37,427 nucleotides of DNA from assembly GCA_002383375.1 (NCBI GenBank), contig DFYR01000007.1, positions 1-37,427 of the forward strand, in the 5' to 3' direction. How positions within the stretch are numbered: the stretch's first letter is position 1; each line of letters starts with the position of its first letter. Position numbers and translations under genes: made by a program. The DNA comes from Spirochaetaceae bacterium UBA4077 (GTDB lineage Bacteria; Spirochaetota; Spirochaetia; Treponematales; Rectinemataceae). The notes beneath the pieces were generated by a model. The model did not search any database, was not told the origin of the DNA, and saw only the letters and a list, made by a program, of their open reading frames with translations. Shown here in pieces: positions 7,537 through 15,835 of the stretch.

Positions 7537-8563
7537 CCCTTCCCTTTATAAAACCCTCGATCACCGACAGCAGTTTGTCGATATGTTCCTTCCGTATCCA
7601 GTAATGAGTAACAAAGCGGCATACCCCGCCTTCGGGAAGGCTGATCCGGATTCCCTCGGCCTTGAGCTTTTCTGCCAACCTTGCCGGATCCACCCCTTCA
7701 GGAAGACGGAAGAAGACCATGTTGATCTCCACCGAAGCCGGATCCAGAGAAAAACCCGGCAGCGCAACCAGCCGGGAAGCTAGATATCTGGCGTTTTCAT
7801 GATCTTCGGCCAGACGACGCGTCATGTCGTTAAGGGCTATAAGCCCCGCCGCGGCCAATATGCCCGCCTGCCGCATGCCCCCGCCCATCACCTTGCGTTT
7901 GCGCCGTGCCCTTTCGATAAAACTTCGCGGTCCGACAAGGATAGAACCCACAGGCGCGCAAAGCCCCTTAGAGAGGCAGAACATCACCGAATCCACCTGA
8001 CTCGCCAGCTCGGCAGCCGACACCTCCAATCGGGAAGCGGCGTTAAATATCCTCGCCCCGTCCATATGAATGGGTATCCTGTACTTGCGCGCCAGGGTCG
8101 AAACATCCTTCATATAGTCCAGTGGAGGAACCCTGCCCGAGGAGTGGGCATTTTCCAGGCAGATGAGCGAGGTGGGAGGAAAATGAATATCGCTGCCCCT
8201 GATGAGGGATTCTATTTTCGCCACCGGCAAAAGCCCGTCGGGGGCATCCACGGTGCGGGTTTGCACCGCAGCTATAACGGAGGCAGCTCCCGCCTCATGT
8301 TGAATGATATGACACTGCTCGCCCAGGATCACCTCGCTGCCCCGAGGACACCAGCTCAGGAGCGCCAGCTGGTTGCCGAAGGTGCCTGAAGGCACGAACA
8401 ACGCGGCTTCCTTGGCTAGCATCGACGCCGCCAGAGCCTCCAGTTTGTTTATGGTAGGATCGTCGCCATATACATCATCGCCCACCGGAGCCTTCGCCAT
8501 AGCCTCACGCATTTCCGGTGTCGGCCAGGTCACCGTATCGCTTCTAAAATCAATATAATCCAT
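7523..8563 (-). CDS. ltaE: Low-specificity L-threonine aldolase
   Basis: PLP enzyme that cleaves L-threonine or L-allo-threonine to glycine and acetaldehyde. The 346 residues start MDYIDFRSDTVTWPTPEM, a family hallmark. Others are GDDVYGDDPTIN, the PLP-phosphate loop PSGTFGNQ, His85 (stacking), HMDGAR (Asp168) and the Schiff-base Lys199 in CLSKGLCAPVGS. Another ATG lies at 8572, but AAGGA is placed eight bases before 8563 and directly against 8572, so 8563 is chosen. It starts an operon with murJ and has its own promoter at 8587-8615. Confidence 0.95.
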   Translation of the reverse strand: MDYIDFRSDTVTWPTPEMREAMAKAPVGDDVYGDDPTINKLEALAASMLAKEAALFVPSGTFGNQLALLSWCPRGSEVILGEQCHIIQHEAGAASVIAAVQTRTVDAPDGLLPVAKIESLIRGSDIHFPPTSLICLENAHSSGRVPPLDYMKDVSTLARKYRIPIHMDGARIFNAASRLEVSAAELASQVDSVMFCLSKGLCAPVGSILVGPRSFIERARRKRKVMGGGMRQAGILAAAGLIALNDMTRRLAEDHENARYLASRLVALPGFSLDPASVEINMVFFRLPEGVDPARLAEKLKAEGIRISLPEGGVCRFVTHYWIRKEHIDKLLSVIEGFIKGRDGRR

Positions 8564-8586
8564 CGGTTCCATCCTTCGCGTCTTTC

Positions 8587-8615
8587 AGAATAGCCGCTTG
8601 GGCGCTTCGTAGCAA
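8587..8615 (-). promoter_or_regulatory. Promoter of ltaE-murJ
   Basis: Minus strand: -35 TTGCTA (8610-8615), 17-base spacer, -10 TATTCT (8587-8592). Transcription would start near 8580, leaving about 17 bases before the ltaE ATG, enough for its Shine-Dalgarno. It is back-to-back with the HAD gene promoter. Confidence 0.6.
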
Positions 8616-8658
8616 GGCTGGGCCCCCTCGCGTCGCCGATTCCCCACAGCCCGCCGGC

Positions 8659-8688
8659 TTTTCACTCCCCTCCCCCGCGTAGTATATC
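8659..8688 (+). promoter_or_regulatory. Likely leaderless promoter of the HAD phosphatase gene
   Basis: TTTTCA (8659-8664), 18-base spacer, TATATC (8683-8688). The ATG at 8696 begins eight bases after the last base of the -10 box, so the predicted start of transcription falls on or next to the start codon. The bases before the ATG are C-rich and hold no Shine-Dalgarno. Confidence 0.45.
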
Positions 8689-8695
8689 AATGCCC

Positions 8696-9544
8696 ATGAA
8701 AATCGACCTCATCGCTCTCGACCTCGACGACACCTTGCTTAATTCCAGCCTGGACATCAGCGAAGACAACCGCCGGGCCATCGTCGCCGCCGAAAACGCC
8801 GGCATAGAAATAGTGCTTGCCACCGGACGGAATTACGCCGGAGTAAGAAGATACATACCGCTTCTCGACCTGGGCAGGAAAGGCAATTATCTGGTCTGCT
8901 CCAACGGCGCGGAAATACTCGAAGCCGCCACCGGCTCTGTCGTCCAGCGCCTTATGCTCTCCAGCGAATTCTGCCATGAAGCCGCTGCCTTCATCGATGC
9001 CGAAAACCTGCCCTGGCAGGTCTACATGGACGGAAAAATCTACTGCAGCAGAATCAACGATTGGGCTCTCATGGACGAAAGAATCACCGGCCAGCCCTTA
9101 TTCGAGGCCGGACCCAGGGATTCGCTCTTTAAAGACGGCCAGATCAAGTTCGTCGTGCCCGGCGAGCCTGAGCGCATCGCCGAACTATATAAAAAAGCTT
9201 TTCTCCACTTCAAGGGAAAAGCCGAGGTTGTCACCTCCAAACCCTACTTTATGGAAATCCTTCCCATCGGCGCCGACAAAGGCTCGGCTCTGGACCGGCT
9301 CACCAAACGACTGGGAATCCCCATGGACAAGGTCATGGCAATAGGGGATGCGATGAACGATCTGAGCATGATCCGGGAAGTCGGCTGGGGCTGCGCCCCC
9401 TCCAACGCCCTGGAAGAGATTAAGGCAGTCGCGCGGCATGTCTCGGCAAAAAGTCACGACCAGGACGCGGTGGCCGATCTGATCTATACTATCGCTTTGT
9501 CAGACGATCCTTCGAACGGGACAGCCGATCTAGAAATAGCATAA
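8696..9544 (+). CDS. Cof-type HAD-IIB family phosphatase
   Basis: Haloacid-dehalogenase hydrolase with a C2-type cap, a family that dephosphorylates sugar phosphates, FMN or similar small metabolites. The 282 residues contain motif I LDLDDTLL (nucleophile Asp9, acid/base Asp11), motif II LATGR, a conserved Lys in ADKGSALDRL, and motif IV GDAMNDLSMI, which binds Mg. ATG at 8690 is also possible, but the 8696 start gives the standard MKIDLIALDLDDT beginning and fits the promoter. The 3' end overlaps the convergent vanY-like gene by 56 bases. The substrate cannot be read from sequence. Confidence 0.92.
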   Translation: MKIDLIALDLDDTLLNSSLDISEDNRRAIVAAENAGIEIVLATGRNYAGVRRYIPLLDLGRKGNYLVCSNGAEILEAATGSVVQRLMLSSEFCHEAAAFIDAENLPWQVYMDGKIYCSRINDWALMDERITGQPLFEAGPRDSLFKDGQIKFVVPGEPERIAELYKKAFLHFKGKAEVVTSKPYFMEILPIGADKGSALDRLTKRLGIPMDKVMAIGDAMNDLSMIREVGWGCAPSNALEEIKAVARHVSAKSHDQDAVADLIYTIALSDDPSNGTADLEIA

Positions 9545-10292
9545 GGTCGTGCTGTACACCGGCAAAAAATTCATTCTGCAGATTCACAGCAGCCCCGCCG
9601 ATAAAGCGATAGTGCCAGCTCTCCCAAACATAACCAGTCAACGCTTCCATACCCTTGGGAAAGGAAAGCGAAAATCCGAATTGCCCGGCATTGTCCGCCA
9701 GCCAGCGGCCTGCCTTCGTTTCGGCGAAGTCGTCGGTAATAGATCCGAAGTCGACAACAGTCCCCAGCTGGTGCTGACTCTTTCCGGGAGCGGCAGAAAC
9801 CCGCGAAGCTTCCGTCTCGCCCATCTCGGCGACATTACGGGCAAAAACATTTTTCTGGTATTCGTAACTCCTGTAGGTCGAAGAAACCAGGAGAGTAAGC
9901 CCCTCGGCCGACGCAGCCCTGCTCATAACTACAAGGGCGTCGAAGGCCGGCTTTCTAAGTCTGTGCCCTGACCTGGAGAGCGAAAGCCCCGAGCCATCCA
10001 AAGCTACTAAATCCCCCGGCTCGTAGTCCGCCGGCAAAGCCATGCTTTTATCAACCCTCTTCAACAAATAGGGATCGGCTTCCATCTCCACCAAAACTGC
10101 GTCCACCAAAAAGAGAAAGCGTTCTCGAGCGCCGTCAATACCTGTAAGCGCCGCAGCGGCGGAATCGCCGCTCAGTCCCGATTCCGAAAGGATGGTTTTT
10201 AGCTCCTTGAGCCTTTTATCGTCGGCGCTTTCGCAGCCGGCGAAAAGAAGCACGAAACATAACAAAGAAGCGGCGAGGAATCGGTGTTTCAT
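9489..10292 (-). CDS. D-alanyl-D-alanine carboxypeptidase, VanY/M15B family lipoprotein
   Basis: Zinc peptidase that trims D-Ala from peptidoglycan stem peptides. It has 267 residues. The N-terminus is a lipoprotein signal ending LLFAGC (Cys20), so it is likely anchored in a membrane. The LAS-family zinc site is complete: KSQHQLGTVVDFG supplies His174 and Asp181, and WESWHYRF supplies catalytic Glu224 and His227. SSTYRSYEYQ (Arg141) is the usual substrate loop. No Shine-Dalgarno precedes the ATG. A TATACT box lies eight bases before it, suggesting a leaderless mRNA. It overlaps the HAD gene tail to tail. Confidence 0.9.
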   Translation of the reverse strand: MKHRFLAASLLCFVLLFAGCESADDKRLKELKTILSESGLSGDSAAAALTGIDGARERFLFLVDAVLVEMEADPYLLKRVDKSMALPADYEPGDLVALDGSGLSLSRSGHRLRKPAFDALVVMSRAASAEGLTLLVSSTYRSYEYQKNVFARNVAEMGETEASRVSAAPGKSQHQLGTVVDFGSITDDFAETKAGRWLADNAGQFGFSLSFPKGMEALTGYVWESWHYRFIGGAAVNLQNEFFAGVQHDLMLFLDRLSRSKDRLTKR

Positions 10293-10300
10293 CGCTATTC

Positions 10301-10329
10301 AGTATACAAACTCGCGGTAGATCTGGGAA
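10301..10329 (-). promoter_or_regulatory. Likely leaderless promoter of the VanY-like gene
   Basis: Minus strand: TTCCCA (10324-10329), 17-base spacer, TATACT (10301-10306), then eight bases to the ATG at 10292. Transcription is expected to begin within a base or two of the start codon. No purine-rich ribosome site exists. Confidence 0.55.
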
Positions 10330-10388
10330 CCGCCCTGTATCTTGCTTCGGCCTTCTGCTACCATGGTCGCCAAGGAAGGCCCCTCCCT

Positions 10389-11144
10389 ATGACCAAATCG
10401 CAATCTACAAGCTTCGATGCACTAAGGATGGAGTTCTCCTCCTATGTTGAAGCGCTCAACCGGCGCAGCCCCTGGCTGAAAGACCTCCAGGAAGAACTGA
10501 GAGAAAGCCTGGGCTACCAGGACTATGCTGTTGAAACCCCAATAGTCTACAACAAGGCGCTGGATGAGATTGGCCCGGGGGATCAGCCTTGTTTTATTAT
10601 CGTGGCTGACAATCCGGGAAAAAGCGAGCAAAAAGCCGCCAATCAGCGCTATCTGGTGGGGCAGTCGGGCAAGCTGGCAAAAGGCTGGTTCGATAAGGAA
10701 TTAAAACTGGATTTTTACAAGGCCTGCATAATCATAAACAAGACTCCCATCCACACGCCCAAGACGGCCGAGCTGGGTCGCCTGCGCAGACTTGCCCAAG
10801 CCCGTTCGAAGAATCTTGGACAAGAGCTGGACCTGCTTTTGGACGAAAGCCAGCGTTTCATGGCAGGTCTCGCCTTCAGGCTGCACAAAGTCCTGGACTC
10901 CGTCGTCTGGATCTCAGGGTATGGCGAACTAGGGCCGGGCAAACTCTTCTCGACCTGGGCCCAGGAGACCAAAAAACTCTATGCCGATGCCGACCCGAGG
11001 CTGTGTCAACGTGTATGGCTGTTCAGACACTTTTCCATGAATCAGTTCGCCATAGAATACCAAAAATCGACGCCATCCGACGGGCCGATGGCCAGGCTTG
11101 AAGCGGTGGGAGCCGCTAACCGCAAGCGGATCCTGGGATGGTAG
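10389..11144 (+). CDS. Uracil-DNA glycosylase-like protein
   Basis: A 251-residue protein resembling the uracil-DNA glycosylase superfamily. The segment IIVADNPGKSEQKAANQRYL followed by VGQSGKLAKGWF matches motif 1 and the following loop of UDG families (GxxPGxxE and G-x-S-G). IINKTPIHTPK follows as the central strand, with LFRHFSMNQ near the end, where motif 3 His is expected. The usual first acidic or Asn catalytic residue is not certain. ATG 10389 is chosen because AAGGAAGG lies nine bases upstream. The frame extends to 10284 without ribosome-site support. It is divergent from vanY. A role in base repair is likely but the exact family is unsure. Confidence 0.65.
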   Translation: MTKSQSTSFDALRMEFSSYVEALNRRSPWLKDLQEELRESLGYQDYAVETPIVYNKALDEIGPGDQPCFIIVADNPGKSEQKAANQRYLVGQSGKLAKGWFDKELKLDFYKACIIINKTPIHTPKTAELGRLRRLAQARSKNLGQELDLLLDESQRFMAGLAFRLHKVLDSVVWISGYGELGPGKLFSTWAQETKKLYADADPRLCQRVWLFRHFSMNQFAIEYQKSTPSDGPMARLEAVGAANRKRILGW

Positions 11145-11184
11145 ATCGAGTTTTGAGTCCTAGATGTCTTCGAATCCCTTACGC

Positions 11185-12786
11185 CTATAAACCTAAAATC
11201 TCGACCAGCCAGTCGCCCATGTTCTGTAGGGCTGTTTCCGAAAAGCTTTCTTCGATCTGGGAGTATTCGTCGGGCAAGCCAGTCTTGGCGTTCTGGAATA
11301 GATGGTTGAGCCCCGGCAGCTCGATAATGCTGTAGCTCGTATTGCCGGCCTCCTCGAGCGCCTGTCGGATAGCCCGGAGATTTTCGCCGTACGGCACCTG
11401 CAGATCCTTTGTGCCGTTCATGGCCAGCACAGGAAGCTTCAGGTCCCTCAGATATGCCTGTGGATCGAGCACCAAAAAGGTCCTTAACCAGGGCGAAAGC
11501 AGCTGATCCGCCACCAAGCCTGCTTCCTGGCCGGCCCTGGCTTTCACGGTTTCATCCGCGTCGGCAGGCAAGAAGGAAAGAGAGACGGAGATCAGCTCCT
11601 CTCGGAGGTTTTCAGCTGTATCCGGGCGCTTGGCTACTTTATAGAGTGCTTCATTTATCGCCCTGGCGCCTTGAATAACCTCCGGGCCGAGACCATAGGC
11701 CTCAGCCAAAGCCGCCTGTTGCTGATAGAGCAGTTCCTCTCCCGAGACTCCGGGGCCGGCCAGCAGCACGGCAAACGCCAGCTCAGGCAGCTTCGAAGCC
11801 GTCATAACAGCGATAATCCCACCCTCGCTGTGCCCTATGATCCCGATCTTTCCAGGATCGATTCCAGGGTATCCTTTTAAAAATCCCAAGGCCGATTCGG
11901 CGTCGGCCGCAAAGTCCAGGGTTGTCGCAGTCGTAAAATCACCCTGGGACTCGCCTACTCCTCGGTCGTCCAGTCTGAGGGTAGCGATGCCCCTTCGGGC
12001 AAGGTAATCGGCGATCACCCAGAACGGCTTGTGGCCGAAAATAGTCTCATCCCTGTCCTGGGCTCCCGATCCGCTCACCAGCAGCGCCGCAGGGAAAGGC
12101 CCCGAGCCCTCGGGCAGCGTCAGGGTTCCAGCCAAAAGAGCGCCGTCCGTCGCCCTAAGGTTGAGCTCACGGCTTAGGTACGGGAAGGGCGGCTTTGGCT
12201 CCTGAGGCCGCAGCTGAGCTTTTACTTCGGCAGCCTGGAGCACCGATGCATCCTCCCCTGCGGGAGGCTCGGCTTTTTTGATAGCGCCTTCAGGTTTCTC
12301 CGCTCGGCTTCCTTCCTTAAGCTTCAAGGTCAGCGGAAAGCTTCCTCCTCCCTGCTTCCAAAAACCTTGGATGCTGCCTGCTGCGGAATTCAGCCTGCCT
12401 TCATACGATCCGCCTATAGCTTTCACGCTGAGGATCAGCGTCTGTCCCTCAAAAAAAACAGTTGCGACTGGGATTCCCTTTACTCCCTGATCGGGACTGT
12501 CCATCGTTGCATCAGCCCTACCTTCTTCATTGATGCCGATCGTAAAGACCAAGCGCAAGGAGGTCGATCCCACCGAAAGACTTCCCTCCCAGGTACCGGA
12601 TAGTAGCCAGAGGCTGGACTCCGGGTCGCGGGGACCCTCCGCATAGGGCGGAACGCTGCTTAAAATGAAAGTGAGTAGTATAAATGCTACCTTTTTGATT
12701 GTCGGACTCAGCGTAGCCGCTCGTCCAAGCTTGGATGGACGCTGCCGTTTCTCCTGCCTGCAAGAAATTTTATTTGTTTCCTTCAT
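11185..12786 (-). CDS. Exported alpha/beta hydrolase (serine esterase/peptidase-like, S33)
   Basis: A 533-residue protein with a long basic N-terminus and a hydrophobic export segment (about 32-50, KKVAFILLTFILSSVPPYAEG). A beta-rich domain of about 150 residues follows, then an alanine/proline linker, then an alpha/beta hydrolase fold. Catalytic signs are LLVSGSGAQDRDE (oxyanion loop), DDRGVGES, GHSEGG (nucleophile Ser) and GLNHLFQ (His). This layout matches exported hydrolases that have an N-terminal lipocalin-like or DUF3887-like domain. The ATG at 12786 lies six bases after a TATACT box. An in-frame ATG at 12810 would start before the promoter. Substrate unknown. Confidence 0.85.
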   Translation of the reverse strand: MKETNKISCRQEKRQRPSKLGRAATLSPTIKKVAFILLTFILSSVPPYAEGPRDPESSLWLLSGTWEGSLSVGSTSLRLVFTIGINEEGRADATMDSPDQGVKGIPVATVFFEGQTLILSVKAIGGSYEGRLNSAAGSIQGFWKQGGGSFPLTLKLKEGSRAEKPEGAIKKAEPPAGEDASVLQAAEVKAQLRPQEPKPPFPYLSRELNLRATDGALLAGTLTLPEGSGPFPAALLVSGSGAQDRDETIFGHKPFWVIADYLARRGIATLRLDDRGVGESQGDFTTATTLDFAADAESALGFLKGYPGIDPGKIGIIGHSEGGIIAVMTASKLPELAFAVLLAGPGVSGEELLYQQQAALAEAYGLGPEVIQGARAINEALYKVAKRPDTAENLREELISVSLSFLPADADETVKARAGQEAGLVADQLLSPWLRTFLVLDPQAYLRDLKLPVLAMNGTKDLQVPYGENLRAIRQALEEAGNTSYSIIELPGLNHLFQNAKTGLPDEYSQIEESFSETALQNMGDWLVEILGL

Positions 12787-12792
12787 AGGAGC

Positions 12793-12801
12793 AGTATACC
12801 A
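12793..12801 (-). promoter_or_regulatory. Extended -10 promoter, leaderless, for the exported hydrolase
   Basis: Minus strand TG-G-TATACT (TATACT at 12793-12798) is an extended -10 box, with six bases between it and the ATG at 12786. The -35 region is weak, as is usual with extended -10 promoters. No Shine-Dalgarno fits between the box and the start codon. Confidence 0.5.
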
Positions 12802-12847
12802 TTCGTACAACGGCGGAAAAAGGAAGCGGCGCGTTTATCAGCCTGCA

Positions 12848-12876
12848 TTGACCAGCCAGGTTTTCTCGCCTAGGCT
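12848..12876 (+). promoter_or_regulatory. Leaderless promoter of the SDR gene
   Basis: TTGACC (12848-12853), exact 17-base spacer, TAGGCT (12871-12876), then six bases (CTTCCC) to the ATG at 12883. The predicted transcription start coincides with the A of the ATG. The pyrimidine-rich gap excludes a ribosome-binding site. Confidence 0.6.
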
Positions 12877-12882
12877 CTTCCC

Positions 12883-13683
12883 ATGGCTCAGACTTTTTTC
12901 ACCGGCAAGTCCGCATGGATTACAGGAGCGTCCTCAGGCCTCGGCCGCGCCCTCGCGCTGGAACTGGGAGCCCTGGGCGCCAAGCTCATCATCTCAGGAC
13001 GCGACCAGGCTGCCCTCAGCCGAATCGCCGCTGTCCCAGGCATCGATGCACGTATTCTCGCTTTCGATCTCGAAGACAGTATGGCCAGGGCAAAAGCGGC
13101 GCATAGTGCCCTTGCTGCCTTCGGATCTTTGGACTTTCTCATCCTCAACGCTGGAGTCAGCCAACGTTCTGCTTTTACTGAAACTTCAGAAGAAGTCTTT
13201 TCAAAGATTATGGAGACTAACTTCACCTCGTCGGTGGAGATAACGAGAATAGTACTGCCCGTCATGCTGCGGCAAGGCAAAGGCACGATACTCTGCGTCT
13301 CAAGCCTTGCGGGACTCATGGGCGCCCCATTGCGGAGCGCCTATTCTGCATCGAAGCACGCGTTGGCCGGCTTCTATGAATCAATAAGGGCTGAGCTCGA
13401 AGGAAGCGGAGTAAAAATTCATATGGTCTATCCGGGATTCGTCAACACAATGATATCGCACAACGCGCTCGAAAGAGACGGCGCTCGGCACGGAATTCTC
13501 GATCCCCTTCAGGCAAAGGGCATGGCTCCTGCCTCGGCGGCGCTGAAAATCCTGAATAGCGTTGCTGCAGGCAAGTTGGACATCAGGGTAGCCATGGACG
13601 TCAAAGCCCGAATCGCTCTTTTTCTGTCTCGTCGAGCTCCTTCCCTGGCGGCCAAGCTGCTACACTCCCAGAAAGGGCTGTAA
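12883..13683 (+). CDS. Short-chain dehydrogenase/reductase
   Basis: NAD(P)-dependent oxidoreductase of the classical SDR type, 266 residues. The cofactor loop is TGASSGLG (residues 15-22), followed by ILNAGVSQ, the catalytic Ser in CVSSLAGLMG, and the YSASKHALAGFY pair (Tyr and Lys). The C-terminal extension ends with a basic, hydrophobic stretch (KARIALFLSRRAPSLAAKLL), as in membrane-associated DHRS7B-like members. ISGRDQAAL after the second strand suggests NADP. It lies 94 bases upstream of the flavoprotein fusion gene on the same strand, so the two may act in one lipid or isoprenoid pathway, which is inference. Confidence 0.92.
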   Translation: MAQTFFTGKSAWITGASSGLGRALALELGALGAKLIISGRDQAALSRIAAVPGIDARILAFDLEDSMARAKAAHSALAAFGSLDFLILNAGVSQRSAFTETSEEVFSKIMETNFTSSVEITRIVLPVMLRQGKGTILCVSSLAGLMGAPLRSAYSASKHALAGFYESIRAELEGSGVKIHMVYPGFVNTMISHNALERDGARHGILDPLQAKGMAPASAALKILNSVAAGKLDIRVAMDVKARIALFLSRRAPSLAAKLLHSQKGL

Positions 13684-13777
13684 AACCCCTTTCCCTTGCA
13701 GCTGCTCTCTTGCAGGCCGCCCTGCTTCCATATACATTCAAATTCAGGCATATAACTAAAAGCCTACAGGAGAAACC

Positions 13778-15745
13778 ATGCTCTGCCGTAGAGAACCAGC
13801 GCCCTTGCCGATGCCTCCAAAGCCTAAAAAACCTTCCGTACTCGTCATAGGCGCCGGTCTCTCCGGACTAACAGCCGCTGCCCTCCTGGCCAGGCGTGGT
13901 TTATCGGTTTCCGTTGTGGAACAGCAGGACAGGCCTGGAGGAGCAGCTTCCGCCTTTCGCAGGGGAGAGATCACCTACGATGCCGGAGCGGCGATGATGT
14001 TCGGTTTTGGCCAGCGAGGCTTCAATCCCCATAACTGGCTGATGGCAGAGCTTAATCAACCTATTGAAATGTACAGGCACAGTTCGATGTACCGGCTTTT
14101 TTATGGCGAAGAGCCGGTAACCTTTCTGTCCGATATGAGCGCCTTTATAAGCCAGCTGGGCAGGCTTTTCCCCAATGCCGGCCAGGAAATCGAAGCCTTC
14201 TACGCCTATATAGGCCAACTCTACGAAAAAACCATAGCGCCCGTTACGGTCTTCGAAGCGCCCGGCGACATGTCGCTGGCAGAAATGCGCAAGAATGCCA
14301 GCACCGATATCCTCTCACAGCTAAAAATGGTCAAGATGCTCTTCACCAGCGCCGAATCCATGATGAAACCCTATATCGCCGATCCCAAAGTCCGGCGTTT
14401 TTTTGACAAACTAACCTCCACCTACTGTTACACCACGGTCAAGGAAACCCCGGCAGTGCTGGCAGCCACCATGTTCGTGGACAACCATGTGGGCGGGGCC
14501 TATTATCCGGCCGGTTCGGCTATGGCTTTGGCGGCCAGGCTTGAAAAAGCCGTAGAGGAAAACGGAGGGCGCTTCCTGTACAGGACTAAAGCCGTAAAGG
14601 TCCTGGGCGACAGGGAAAGAATATGCGGAATCCTTACCGATACGGGAGAAGAACTGAAAGCCGACGCCGTCCTTTTCTGCGGCTCCCTGCGAAGCTTCGC
14701 CAAAACCATGGATCCCGACCAGCTTCTGCCTCGACGCTGGAAGAAACGAGTGCTCGATTATGAAATGACCATGCCCAGCTTTGTGGTCTATGGCTGCGTG
14801 GATCGCTCGATCCTGCCGCCGGACTGTCTGCCGGTCCAGATGTTCGTGGACAACCGCGAAGCCCTGGACGAAGCCGACGTCACTCTCTATCTGCCGTCCC
14901 TGGAAGATCCCAGCCTTGCCCCGGAGGGCCAGTCCACCTTTATAATAATCGGCCCCTCCCTGCGTAGCTGGCCTGAGCCTGACTCTCCCGAGTACGGTAA
15001 GGAAGCATACCGGCAAGCCAAGAAAGAAGAGGCGCAGCGCATGCTTGCCCTGGTTGAACGCCGTATTCCCGGCTTTACCGCGGCGATTCGCGACAGTTTC
15101 GAGGCGAGCCCCAGTACTATCTGGCGCTATCTGGGCAAGGACGGAGGCTCTATCGCAGGGCCCAAACAAAAAATGGGACAGCATCTCCTGTTCAGGCAGC
15201 ACTCCAAGGGTCCCCGGGAAGGCTTGTTCTTCGCAGGAGAATCGACCGTGATGGGAACCGGCACACCGGCGGTGACCGTTTCGGGAATTTCTGCGGCAAA
15301 CAGAATTCTTCGTTCCTTTAAGCAGCAAGCGTACACGTCCTCGAAGACTCCCGTCGGTTCAGCGGTTACGATCATTGCCGCCGGGACCAGGGGCAACCTG
15401 CCCAAAGGCGAACAGGCAGTCGAAGCCTCACGCTGCCGCTGGTGCGAAAAACCGCCTTGCGCCGCCGCCTGTCCCGCGGATTTCCATATCCCCGGCCTTA
15501 TGAGGAGGCTCGAGCACGGCAACAGGGTCGGAGCCGCAGCGAATTTAAATCTTGTCCCAAAAGCCTGTTCTTCCTGCATAGAGGTGGCTAAGGCTTCGAA
15601 CAAGCCCTGCCCCTGTGAAGCGGCTTGCATTCGACGTAAGGAAGCTGCGGGGCCGGTACGGATATCCTGGATACTACATAGCCTTGAGCAGTTGCATGGT
15701 GGCGGCGCCCAGGTCCAGGCAGACACCATAATGACGGCGCGTTGA
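13778..15745 (+). CDS. CrtI/retinol-saturase-like flavoprotein fused to a GltD-type iron-sulfur domain
   Basis: A 655-residue protein in two parts. Residues 20-515 form a phytoene-desaturase/retinol-saturase-like flavoprotein: the FAD loop VLVIGAGLSGLTAAALLARR, VVEQQDRPGG, and near the end FFAGESTVMGTGTPAVTVSG. Residues 550-635 match the Fer4_20 domain of glutamate synthase small subunit and dihydropyrimidine dehydrogenase: C553-x2-C556-x4-C561-x3-C565-P, then C597, C600, C611, C613, C617 and a GPVRI strand. Such domains hold two 4Fe-4S clusters and usually precede a pyridine-nucleotide oxidoreductase. Here it is C-terminal. AGGAG sits five bases before the ATG. A redox reaction on a polyene or lipid with electrons via FeS is likely; the substrate is unknown. 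Confidence 0.85.
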   Translation: MLCRREPAPLPMPPKPKKPSVLVIGAGLSGLTAAALLARRGLSVSVVEQQDRPGGAASAFRRGEITYDAGAAMMFGFGQRGFNPHNWLMAELNQPIEMYRHSSMYRLFYGEEPVTFLSDMSAFISQLGRLFPNAGQEIEAFYAYIGQLYEKTIAPVTVFEAPGDMSLAEMRKNASTDILSQLKMVKMLFTSAESMMKPYIADPKVRRFFDKLTSTYCYTTVKETPAVLAATMFVDNHVGGAYYPAGSAMALAARLEKAVEENGGRFLYRTKAVKVLGDRERICGILTDTGEELKADAVLFCGSLRSFAKTMDPDQLLPRRWKKRVLDYEMTMPSFVVYGCVDRSILPPDCLPVQMFVDNREALDEADVTLYLPSLEDPSLAPEGQSTFIIIGPSLRSWPEPDSPEYGKEAYRQAKKEEAQRMLALVERRIPGFTAAIRDSFEASPSTIWRYLGKDGGSIAGPKQKMGQHLLFRQHSKGPREGLFFAGESTVMGTGTPAVTVSGISAANRILRSFKQQAYTSSKTPVGSAVTIIAAGTRGNLPKGEQAVEASRCRWCEKPPCAAACPADFHIPGLMRRLEHGNRVGAAANLNLVPKACSSCIEVAKASNKPCPCEAACIRRKEAAGPVRISWILHSLEQLHGGGAQVQADTIMTAR

Positions 15746-15762
15746 GCGCATTCATAATGCGC
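15746..15762 (+). repeat. Small perfect hairpin directly after the flavoprotein stop
   Basis: GCGCATT (15746-15752), loop CAT, AATGCGC (15756-15762). It begins on the base after the TGA stop and has no T-run, so it is at most a weak terminator or an mRNA 3' protector between convergent genes. Confidence 0.35.
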
Positions 15763-15835
15763 ATGCCAGGCGCCGCCATCACTCCTACCTTTAGCGCCGC
15801 CGAAACCTACATGAAGCTAGATGCTTTTTAGGCTG

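Noticed and set aside
14411..15328. 305-codon minus-strand frame inside the flavoprotein gene
   Set aside because: Antisense to a gene with clear FAD and FeS motifs; the translation looks like a low-quality mirror sequence.
15746..15762. Strong terminator after the flavoprotein gene
   Set aside because: The hairpin is clean but short and no T-run follows on either strand.
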